From an uncultured Oscillospiraceae bacterium (GTDB lineage Bacteria > Bacillota_A > Clostridia > Oscillospirales > Oscillospiraceae), in NCBI GenBank assembly GCA_944386965.1, contig CALXDE010000258.1, positions 1-7,120 of the forward strand: a stretch of 7,120 nucleotides of DNA, read 5' to 3'. The notes below the pieces were generated by a model, which made no database searches, had not been told where the DNA came from, and saw nothing but the letters and a program-made list of their open reading frames with translations. Every line of letters starts with the position of its first letter. Position 1 is the first letter of the stretch. Position numbers and translations under genes: made by a program. Below, one piece after another: positions 1 through 5,391 of this stretch.

Positions 1-590
1 AGGACTCCATCCCCGGTCTGGCCGCCGACGGGTCCAACGCCATGATGGCCGTCACCAGCGCCTACGCCCCCGGCGTCATGGTGGGCCTGATCTCCGCGGC
101 CATCATCTGCGCCACCATGTCCTCGGCGGACTCCAACCTCCTGTGCATGTCCACCATGGTCATCAACGACCTGTATCTGGGCCTGGGCGGGAAGAAGAAT
201 TTGTCGGAAAAGACCATCATCTTCTACACCCGGGCCTGCAACGTGGTGTTCGCCCTGGTGGCCATGGGCATCTCCATGTTCGGCGTGGACATCGTCACCA
301 TGAACACCTTCGCCTTCGGCATCCGCTGTGCCGGACCCTTCGCGGCCTACGGTCTGGGTCTGGCCATCCCCCGGGCCACCAAGGTCGCCGGCGTGTTCTC
401 CCTGGTGGCCGGAACGGTGGGCTTCATCTTCTGGCAGCTGCTCAGCGGCGGCGACTTCTACCTGGGCATCCTGCCGGTGGTGTTCGGCTGCGCGGTCAGC
501 GTGGTGGCCTTCTTCATCGTCAACGCCATCGCCCTGAAGATGGGCGTCCAGACCGCGCCCTCCGCCTATCTGGACGAGGGCGAAAACTGA
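1..590 (+). CDS. Sodium:solute symporter (SSS family), C-terminal part, 5' truncated by window edge
   Basis: This is the C-terminal 196 or so residues of a membrane symporter that uses the Na+ gradient to take up a small solute. The frame is open from base 3 to the TGA at 588-590. The first ATG (42) is internal, because coding sequence continues upstream of it. The segment around 96-175 contains MSSADSNLL followed by a short stretch ending NDLY. In the SSS family (PutP, PanF and relatives) this is the transmembrane helix with adjacent Ser/Thr residues that form the second Na+ site. Three or four more strongly hydrophobic segments follow, ending in a short charged tail. Family members are usually about 450-550 residues, so more than half is missing. 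The substrate cannot be inferred. It is convergent with the amino-acid fermentation operon and separated from it by terminators, so no functional link is implied. Confidence 0.85.
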   Translation, partial: DSIPGLAADGSNAMMAVTSAYAPGVMVGLISAAIICATMSSADSNLLCMSTMVINDLYLGLGGKKNLSEKTIIFYTRACNVVFALVAMGISMFGVDIVTMNTFAFGIRCAGPFAAYGLGLAIPRATKVAGVFSLVAGTVGFIFWQLLSGGDFYLGILPVVFGCAVSVVAFFIVNAIALKMGVQTAPSAYLDEGEN

Positions 591-631
591 CCCGGCGCTC
601 TCCCGCCCATGCCCCGGGTCTTGGAAGGGAC

Positions 632-673
632 AAGCCGGGGAGCGGACCGATCTGGTCCGCTCCCCGGCTTTTT
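632..673 (+). terminator. Rho-independent terminator of the symporter gene
   Basis: A perfect 17-bp stem pairs 632-648 with 654-670 around a five-base loop (GATCT). The stem is very GC-rich and runs directly into five T residues (669-673). It starts 42 bases after the symporter stop codon. The opposite strand has no T-tract after the stem, so it should act mainly on plus-strand transcripts. Confidence 0.9.
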
Positions 674-680
674 GCCGGAC

Positions 681-716
681 AAAACACCGCCCGCCGGGCT
701 GTGCCGGCGGGCGGTG
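681..716 (-). terminator. Rho-independent terminator of the minus-strand fermentation operon
   Basis: A perfect 13-bp stem pairs 685-697 with 704-716 around a six-base loop. Read on the minus strand, the stem is followed by TTTT (complement of 684-681), the classic intrinsic terminator layout. It lies about 105 bases past the stop codon of the oxidoreductase gamma subunit, with no gene in between. Its T-tract sits only seven bases from the T-tract of the plus-strand terminator, so the two are placed back to back. Confidence 0.8.
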
Positions 717-735
717 AAGCGGCGGGGGAGGGGAC

Positions 736-775
736 AGGGTTCAGGGCCCGCGGAATCCCGCGGGCCCTGAACCCT
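736..775. repeat. Long perfect inverted repeat, probable extra transcription stop or mRNA 3' hairpin
   Basis: An 18-bp perfect inverted repeat pairs 736-753 with 758-775 around a four-base loop. It lies between the last gene of the minus-strand operon (stop at 821) and that operon's T-tailed terminator at 681-716. On the minus strand it is followed by a C-rich, T-poor run, and on the plus strand by only TTT. It is therefore a weak terminator by the usual criteria. It may be a 3'-end RNA stabiliser, a first pausing hairpin, or a copy of a dispersed palindromic repeat. Confidence 0.6.
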
Positions 776-820
776 TTGCTCACTCTTTTCTTCTCCATCC
801 GAAACAGGAATCCGCGCCCC

Positions 821-1357
821 TCAGACCGCCTCGTATCCTGCCTGGAAGGCCTCGGTATTTTTGGCCTCGAATTTCTCCTTGCCCTTTTTGCGGAACATGT
901 CGTTCATCCCCGCCAGTCCCGTCTCGTACTGGAAGTCCCCCAGGAGCTTGACAATGGCCCCCATCATCACGATGTTGGCCCCCCGGGGATTCTTCAGCCG
1001 GTCGGCGATCTGGTTGCAGGCCACCGGCACCAGGCGGATATCCTCCCGGGCCGCGGCCTCCTCCGTCATCATGTCGGCGTTGTAGAGGAGGATGCCGCCG
1101 GGACGGACGATGCCCTTGAACTTCTTGAAGGACGGGGTGTTCATGGCCAGCAGCAGATCCGGCTTCTGCTGGCCGGGGTTGTAGACCGGGCCCTCCCCGT
1201 AGTGGACGGTGCAGTTGGCGGTGCCGCCCCGCATGGCCGCGCCATAGGAGGGCATCCAGGTGGCGTTGTTGCCGGAATAGAGGGCGATCTGAGACAGGAT
1301 CAGGCCGGCGGTGAGAACGCCCTGGCCGCCGAAGCCGGCAAATAGTACCTCACGCAT
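821..1357 (-). CDS. 2-oxoacid:ferredoxin oxidoreductase, gamma subunit (VOR/KOR type)
   Basis: This is the gamma subunit of the thiamine-diphosphate 2-oxoacid:ferredoxin oxidoreductase, the domain involved in CoA binding and acyl-CoA formation. The 178-residue protein has the family signatures. GFGGQGV is at residues 8-14, followed by an SYGAAMRGGTANC block near 38-50. An NP-x-G-x-NIVMMGA stretch lies in the C-terminal third. The length is normal for a stand-alone gamma chain (about 180-190). I chose the ATG at 1357. The AGGAG at 1365-1369 is seven bases from it but only one base from the ATG at 1363, which overlaps the beta stop as ATGA. It is the last gene of the operon, directly downstream of the beta subunit, and is followed by the terminator region. 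The exact 2-oxoacid is not determined by this subunit. Confidence 0.9.
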   Translation of the reverse strand: MREVLFAGFGGQGVLTAGLILSQIALYSGNNATWMPSYGAAMRGGTANCTVHYGEGPVYNPGQQKPDLLLAMNTPSFKKFKGIVRPGGILLYNADMMTEEAAAREDIRLVPVACNQIADRLKNPRGANIVMMGAIVKLLGDFQYETGLAGMNDMFRKKGKEKFEAKNTEAFQAGYEAV

Positions 1358-1359
1358 GC

Positions 1360-2094
1360 TCATTCTCCTCTCTTCTTGAATTCACCCAGCTGGTAGTAGG
1401 GGACGACCTCCTCCATCAGGTGCTGGTGGGCCTTGAGCGGGTCCATGCCCCAGTTGGTGGGGCAGGTGCTCAGCACCTCCACCATGGAGTAGCCCTCGTG
1501 GTTGAGCTGGGCCTGGAAGGCGTTCTTGATATACCCCTTCAGGCGGTTGATCTCCTTGGGAGTGGTGACGGCGCCCCGGGCCACATAGGCCGGGTGGAAG
1601 CTGTGGGCGATCATCTCCGGCACCTTGATGGGAGCGCCGGTGAGGGTGATGTCCCGGCCGTGGGGGGAGGTGGCGGTGACCTGGCCCTCCATGGTGGTCC
1701 AGCTCATCTGGCCGCCGGTCATGCCGAAGTTGTTGTTGTTGACCACGAACACGCAGATATTCTCGTTGCGATAGGCGGCGTTCAGCGTCTCGGCAATGCC
1801 GATGTTATAGGCGTCGCCGTCGCCCTGGTAGGTAAAGACGAACTTGTCCGGCTCCGCCCGGCGGATGCCCGTGGCCACCGCGCCGGCCCGGCCATGGGGG
1901 CACTGGACCAGGTCGCAGTTGATGCCGGTTTTCAGGTGGCAGCTGCATCCCACGCCGATGGCGGCGATGGTGTTCTGCGCCTGGCCGAACTCCTCCAGAC
2001 ACTCACAGATCAGGCGCAGCAGCACCCCGTGTCCGCAGCCGGCGCAGAACATCGCGTAGTTGCACAGGGAGGGAACATGCCTCTCAATCGCCAT
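1360..2094 (-). CDS. 2-oxoacid:ferredoxin oxidoreductase, beta subunit (thiamine-diphosphate binding)
   Basis: This 244-residue catalytic subunit binds thiamine diphosphate, Mg2+ and the proximal [4Fe-4S] cluster. The TPP/Mg motif is GDGDAYNIG (91-99), with NNNNFGMTGGQ (119-129) closing the site. Cysteines fitting the family's cluster ligands are C17 and C20 (CAGCGHG), C50 (GVGCS) and C211 (STCPT). Most relatives have CPGCGHG, so the Pro to Ala change is a small variation. The length is normal for the short beta chains of the VOR/KOR group and shorter than the beta domain of one-chain pyruvate:ferredoxin oxidoreductases. The alpha stop TAA directly abuts this ATG. AAGGAGG at 2103-2109 is eight bases upstream, inside the alpha gene, so translation is probably coupled. 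It forms the enzyme core with the alpha subunit. Confidence 0.93.
   Translation of the reverse strand: MAIERHVPSLCNYAMFCAGCGHGVLLRLICECLEEFGQAQNTIAAIGVGCSCHLKTGINCDLVQCPHGRAGAVATGIRRAEPDKFVFTYQGDGDAYNIGIAETLNAAYRNENICVFVVNNNNFGMTGGQMSWTTMEGQVTATSPHGRDITLTGAPIKVPEMIAHSFHPAYVARGAVTTPKEINRLKGYIKNAFQAQLNHEGYSMVEVLSTCPTNWGMDPLKAHQHLMEEVVPYYQLGEFKKRGE
1365..1369 (-). promoter_or_regulatory. Ribosome binding site that places the gamma-subunit start at 1357
   Basis: AGGAG on the minus strand lies inside the last codons of the beta subunit gene. Its spacing to the ATG at 1357 is seven bases, while the ATG at 1363 is one base away and too close. The site therefore favours the downstream ATG, although the upstream one would give the usual ATGA overlap. 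Confidence 0.6.
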
Positions 2095-3162
2095 TTAGAA
2101 CACCTCCTTGATCTCGCCGGAGCGGATTTTCGCGAAGTCGGCCTTCACCACGTCGTCCTTGGGGACGCCGCAGGCGTAGGGCAGGGCGTACACCGGCAGG
2201 TGGCCCAGGCCGCTCTTCTTGGCGCACAGGGCCACGTCCTCCACCATCTGGCCCTCGCCGTTGGTTTCCACGGTGATGAAGCCCTTCAGGTTCGGATTCT
2301 TCTCCCGCAGGGCCTCAAACGCCTTCTCCGGGAAGGGCCAGGCGGTGATGGGCCGCAGCAGCCCCACCTTCTCCCCGGCGCCCCGCAGCTCCCGGACCAG
2401 GCCGTTCATCACCCGGCCGCACATGCCGAAGGCCACAAAGATGTACTCCGCGTCCTCCGCGCCCCAGGTTTCCCAGCGCTGCTCGTTGTCCCGCATGGTC
2501 TGGACCTTCCTGATGTACTCCCTGGACTCGCCGGGAATATCCCGGCCCAGGAAATCCGGGCGCTTGACCCGATAGGTGCCGTCCAGGCCCCAGTCACACT
2601 TCTTGATCTCCCGGAAGGGCGGCATCTCACAGGGCTCCATCATCTGGCCCAGGCCGCTGTCGGTCATGACCACCACAATGCAGCGGTACTTCTCGGCGAT
2701 GTCAAACGCCTCGTACATCAGGTCCACCGTCTCCTGCACCGTGGAGGGGCACAGGACGATGTTGCGGTAGTCCCCGTTGCCGCCGCCCCGGGTTTCCCGC
2801 AGGTAGTCGGTCTGGGCCCCGTCCAGGGAGCCCAGGCCGTTGCCCCAGCGCACCACGTTGAGAATCACGCAGGGGAAGTTCATCTGGGCCATGTAGGAGA
2901 TGCCCTCCTGCTTCAGGGAGATGCCCGGGCCGGAGGATGCCGTCAGCACCCGGCGGCCGCAGGCGGAAACCCCCAGACACATGTTGATGGCGGCCAGCTC
3001 GCTCTCCGCCTGGATAAAGGTGCGGCCCAGCGCCGGCAGCCGGTCGGACAGATACTCCATGACCTCCGTGGAGGGGGTAATGGGGTAACCGGCGTAGACC
3101 TCGATGCCCGCCCGAACGGCGGCCTCGGCAACGGCGACGTTGCCCTTGATCATATCACCCAT
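2095..3162 (-). CDS. vorB: 2-oxoacid:ferredoxin oxidoreductase, alpha subunit (VorB/KorA type)
   Basis: This 355-residue alpha subunit supplies the pyrimidine-binding half of the TPP site and the substrate pocket. The N-terminus carries GYPITPSTE (25-33), whose Thr contacts substrate in the family. It also has the AESELAA segment (52-58), with the acidic residue that activates TPP, and the SSGPGISL loop (76-83). GGGNGDYR (126-133) and a C-terminal RPITAWPFP block are also typical of VorB/KorA chains. The usual RGGPGLG segment reads RWGNGLG here (105-111), which is unusual. I placed the start at 3162. AAGGAGG at 3169-3175 is six bases upstream, and homology begins at MIKGN. A longer open frame to 3240 would only overlap the ferredoxin gene. 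VOR (branched-chain) fits the Ptb-Buk context better than 2-oxoglutarate, but substrate is inference. Confidence 0.9.
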   Translation of the reverse strand: MGDMIKGNVAVAEAAVRAGIEVYAGYPITPSTEVMEYLSDRLPALGRTFIQAESELAAINMCLGVSACGRRVLTASSGPGISLKQEGISYMAQMNFPCVILNVVRWGNGLGSLDGAQTDYLRETRGGGNGDYRNIVLCPSTVQETVDLMYEAFDIAEKYRCIVVVMTDSGLGQMMEPCEMPPFREIKKCDWGLDGTYRVKRPDFLGRDIPGESREYIRKVQTMRDNEQRWETWGAEDAEYIFVAFGMCGRVMNGLVRELRGAGEKVGLLRPITAWPFPEKAFEALREKNPNLKGFITVETNGEGQMVEDVALCAKKSGLGHLPVYALPYACGVPKDDVVKADFAKIRSGEIKEVF

Positions 3163-3168
3163 AGTTTC

Positions 3169-3175
3169 CCTCCTT
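3169..3175 (-). promoter_or_regulatory. Ribosome binding site of the alpha subunit, overlapping the ferredoxin-subunit stop codon
   Basis: AAGGAGG on the minus strand shares its first two A residues with the TAA stop of the upstream ferredoxin subunit. It sits six bases before the ATG at 3162. It fixes the alpha start there and suggests coupled translation of the two subunits. Confidence 0.75.
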
Positions 3176-3377
3176 ACCGCTCTGTAATGGTGAACACCCC
3201 GTCCGGGCAGACGGTGTAGCAGGTGCCGCACCCGATACACTTCTCCTCCAGAACGCGGATATGCTTATAACCCCTGGAATTGAGTTCATCCGTCAGTTCC
3301 AGCGCCTGCTTGGGGCAGTAGGCCACGCACAGGCCGCAGCTCTTGCACCGCTCCGGATCGATATATGCCTTACTCAA
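3174..3377 (-). CDS. 2-oxoacid:ferredoxin oxidoreductase, delta subunit (2x[4Fe-4S] ferredoxin)
   Basis: This 67-residue bacterial-type ferredoxin acts as the electron-relay subunit. It carries electrons from the beta-subunit cluster to soluble ferredoxin. Two complete CxxCxxCxxxCP motifs are present: C11, C14, C17, C21 and C47, C50, C53, C57, each followed by Pro. This is the arrangement for two [4Fe-4S] clusters. The length is typical of separate PorD/VorD/KorD chains. The best start is TTG at 3377, overlapping the ptb stop as TTGA, with no in-frame ATG before the first cysteine. An AAGGAG lies at 3389-3394, 11 bases away, which is long. With a rare start codon this predicts modest initiation, perhaps helped by ribosomes finishing ptb. 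It is first in the delta-alpha-beta-gamma order. Confidence 0.9.
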   Translation of the reverse strand: MSKAYIDPERCKSCGLCVAYCPKQALELTDELNSRGYKHIRVLEEKCIGCGTCYTVCPDGVFTITER

Positions 3378-4300
3378 CGCGCTTCACTCTCCTTTTCCTT
3401 TCCGCAGGCCAGCAGCGCCCACGCGATGGCTGTCAGCTTCCCCTTGATGGAGGCGGCCCGGGAGGACATGACCACGGGCCGGCTGGCGCCGATGACAATG
3501 CCGGCGGTCTGTCCGCCGCCGAAATAGCCGATGGATTTGCCCAGGCAGTTGCCCGTCTCAATATTGGGCACCAGGAACAGGTCCACGTCGCCGCTGACCC
3601 GGCTCTCGATGCCCTTCTCCGCCGCCGCGTCCGGCCGCATGGCCACGTCGAAGGCGATGGGCCCCTCGTAGACCGCCTCCGGCAGCTCTCCCCGCTCCGC
3701 CATGGCGCACAGCTCCGCCGCGTCCACGGTGGAGGGCATGCCGGGAGAAACCTTCTCATTGGCCGAGAGGATGGCCACCTTAGGCCGGGGAATGCCCAGG
3801 TTGTGGAGGACCCCCACGGCGTTGCGGAGAATCACCGCCTTGTCCTCCAGGGTGGGGGCCACGATCATGCCCCCGTCGGTGAGGAAGAACAGCTTCTTCT
3901 GCCCGGGCACATCGTAGCAGGTCAGGACGCTGAGCTTGTCGCCGGTGCGCAGGCCCACCTCCTTGTCCAGCACCGCCCGCAGGAAGTCGCTGGTGTTCAT
4001 CTTGCCCTTGACAAAGATGTCCGCGGCGCCGCCATGCACCTGGGCCACGGCGGCGCGGCCCACCTGGGCCGCGTCAGGCTCGTGGAGCACCGTGACGGCG
4101 GAAATATCCAGCCCCTGCTCCGGGGCCAGGCGCTCGATCTCCGCCCGGTCCCCCACCAGAAGCACCCGGCACAGGTCCTCCTTCACCAGCTCCGCGGCCA
4201 CATGGAGGATCTTCCCGTCCGCCGCGCCGGCGATGCAGGCCGTCCGCTTCACCGGCAGCTCCCGGGCGGCGGCGAGGATCGCGTCAAAATTCTGATACAT
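3374..4300 (-). CDS. ptb: Phosphate butyryltransferase (acyl-CoA:phosphate acyltransferase)
   Basis: This 308-residue enzyme of the PTA/PTB family exchanges CoA for phosphate: acyl-CoA + Pi gives acyl phosphate + CoA. Family blocks in order are KGKMNT (98-103), TDGG (141-144), SANEKVSPGMPS (179-190), VPNIETGN (244-251) and GASRPVVMSSRA (271-282). The length matches Clostridium Ptb (about 300) and is shorter than multi-domain Pta. Pairing with buk indicates a C4-C5 acyl substrate rather than acetyl. I placed the start at ATG 4300. AAGGAGG at 4311-4317 is ten bases upstream, while the GTG at 4309 that overlaps the buk stop is only one base from it. Known Ptb enzymes accept butyryl-, isobutyryl-, isovaleryl- and valeryl-CoA. 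Here it should receive the acyl-CoA made by the downstream oxidoreductase. Confidence 0.9.
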   Translation of the reverse strand: MYQNFDAILAAARELPVKRTACIAGAADGKILHVAAELVKEDLCRVLLVGDRAEIERLAPEQGLDISAVTVLHEPDAAQVGRAAVAQVHGGAADIFVKGKMNTSDFLRAVLDKEVGLRTGDKLSVLTCYDVPGQKKLFFLTDGGMIVAPTLEDKAVILRNAVGVLHNLGIPRPKVAILSANEKVSPGMPSTVDAAELCAMAERGELPEAVYEGPIAFDVAMRPDAAAEKGIESRVSGDVDLFLVPNIETGNCLGKSIGYFGGGQTAGIVIGASRPVVMSSRAASIKGKLTAIAWALLACGKEKESEAR

Positions 4301-4305
4301 GGGGC

Positions 4306-5376
4306 TCACGCCTCCTTCTCATAGATATGGGCCTGCTCTGTGCCGTCCAGCACCCGCGTCACGCCCCGGGCCAGGGCCTCCATCTCTATGGCGCCGGGCA
4401 CCACCGCCACCGGGGCGATCCAGGACACCCGCTCCCGGATGGGGTCCACCAGCTTCTGGCAGTGGGCGCCGCCGCCGGTGAGGATGATCTGGTCCACCTG
4501 GCCCGTCACCACCGCCGAGAGGGCGGCGATGTCCTTGGCGATCTGGTAGCTCATGGCCGAGAGCACGAAGGCCGCGCGGTCGTCCCCCTGGTCGATGCGC
4601 CGCTCCACCTCCCTCAGGTCGCTGGTGCCCAGGTGGTCGATAAGCCCGCCGGCGCCTCGGATGCGGCGCATGACGCCGGCCTTGTCGTACTTCCCGGAGA
4701 AGCACAGGTCGATGAAGGCCTTGCCGTTGAGACGGCCCGCCCGCTCTGGGGACATGGGCCCCTCGTCGTCGCAGACCAGGTCCACGATGCGGCCGTGGTC
4801 ATGGACGTTGATGCTGATGCCGCCCCCCAGGTGGGCCACCACGAAGTTCATCTCCTCGTAGCGCCGCCCCAGCTCCGCCGCCCGCTGCCGGGCCACGGCC
4901 CGGGTGTTGAGCACGTGGGAGAAGGGCCGGCGCAGCACGTCGTGGAGTCCCGTGACCCGGGCCAGGTCCCGCACCTCGTTGACGCAGACGGCGTCGTAGA
5001 TATAGGCGCTGCACCCCAGCTCCCGGGCGAACGCGTATCCCAGGATGGCCGACAGGTTGGAGGGGTGGTTGGTGATGGGGTGGCGGCAGGCCTCCAGCAG
5101 ATTCTCCTCCACCAGATAGGCCCCGCCCTTGGCGTAGCCGAAGGTGCCGCCCCGGGCGGCCACGGCGTCGATCCCCTCCAGCGCCACCCCGTCCGCCGCC
5201 AGGGCCCCGTCGATGGCCGCCCGGCGGTAGGGCATCTGGTCGGCCAGGGTGGCAAAGTTCTTCAGCTCCTGGGCCGAGTGGTCGATGGTCTTGGAATAGC
5301 GCTCCGCCTCCCCGTCAAAAAGGGCGATCTTGGTGGAGGTGGAGCCGGTATTGATGACAAAAATGCGGTAGGACAT
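4306..5376 (-). CDS. buk: Butyrate kinase / branched-chain fatty acid kinase
   Basis: This 356-residue cytoplasmic kinase of the acetokinase (ASKHA) fold makes ATP from acyl phosphate and ADP. The N-terminal phosphate loop is INTGSTSTK (8-16). Further family marks are ARGG (74-77), NHPSNLSAILG (103-113), FSHVLN (152-157), HLGGGIS (182-188) and a TGGGAH motif near the C-terminus. R75, D128 and H154 appear to match the acyl-phosphate and catalytic residues of acetate kinase. The length is typical for Buk and shorter than acetate kinase (about 400). Oddities: typical Buk proteins read RGGLLKP..GGTY and DPVVVDE, where this one has RGGTFGYAKGGAY and DAVCVNE. I chose ATG 5376, because the GTG at 5382 lies inside the Shine-Dalgarno sequence. 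It is immediately upstream of ptb, the standard partner. The order is buk-ptb, whereas C. acetobutylicum has ptb-buk. Confidence 0.9.
   Translation of the reverse strand: MSYRIFVINTGSTSTKIALFDGEAERYSKTIDHSAQELKNFATLADQMPYRRAAIDGALAADGVALEGIDAVAARGGTFGYAKGGAYLVEENLLEACRHPITNHPSNLSAILGYAFARELGCSAYIYDAVCVNEVRDLARVTGLHDVLRRPFSHVLNTRAVARQRAAELGRRYEEMNFVVAHLGGGISINVHDHGRIVDLVCDDEGPMSPERAGRLNGKAFIDLCFSGKYDKAGVMRRIRGAGGLIDHLGTSDLREVERRIDQGDDRAAFVLSAMSYQIAKDIAALSAVVTGQVDQIILTGGGAHCQKLVDPIRERVSWIAPVAVVPGAIEMEALARGVTRVLDGTEQAHIYEKEA
4311..4317 (-). promoter_or_regulatory. Ribosome binding site that places the ptb start at ATG 4300
   Basis: AAGGAGG on the minus strand, within the last codons of buk, is ten bases from the ATG at 4300. 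It is only one base from the GTG at 4309 (GTGA overlap with the buk stop), so ATG 4300 is the likelier start and the GTG start should be dropped. Confidence 0.65.
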
Positions 5377-5381
5377 GGGCA

Positions 5382-5388
5382 CCCCCTT
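5382..5388 (-). promoter_or_regulatory. Ribosome binding site of buk
   Basis: AAGGGGG on the minus strand is five bases upstream of the ATG at 5376. Its last G is also the first base of the GTG at 5382, which rules that GTG out as the start. The site lies in the 15-base gap after the aminotransferase stop. Confidence 0.6.
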
Positions 5389-5391
5389 CTC

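Noticed and set aside
520..798. A 92-codon minus-strand open frame across the intergenic region
   Set aside because: It covers the terminator hairpins and the symporter 3' end, is rich in Pro/Arg/Ala, and looks like chance coding in GC-rich DNA.
143..1345. A 400-codon plus-strand open frame spanning the symporter end, the terminators and the gamma gene
   Set aside because: It runs through three strong hairpins and two unrelated genes in other frames, and its product has no recognisable features.
1420..3219. A 599-codon open frame on the plus strand opposite the oxidoreductase alpha and beta genes
   Set aside because: Same composition artefact: no family motifs, His/Gly/Leu-rich, and it lies antisense to genes with clear TPP and Fe-S motifs.
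3163..3240. N-terminal extension of the alpha subunit to an ATG at 3240
   Set aside because: It would overlap most of the second cluster motif of the ferredoxin gene. The extra residues match nothing in the family, and the ideal ribosome site supports the ATG at 3162.
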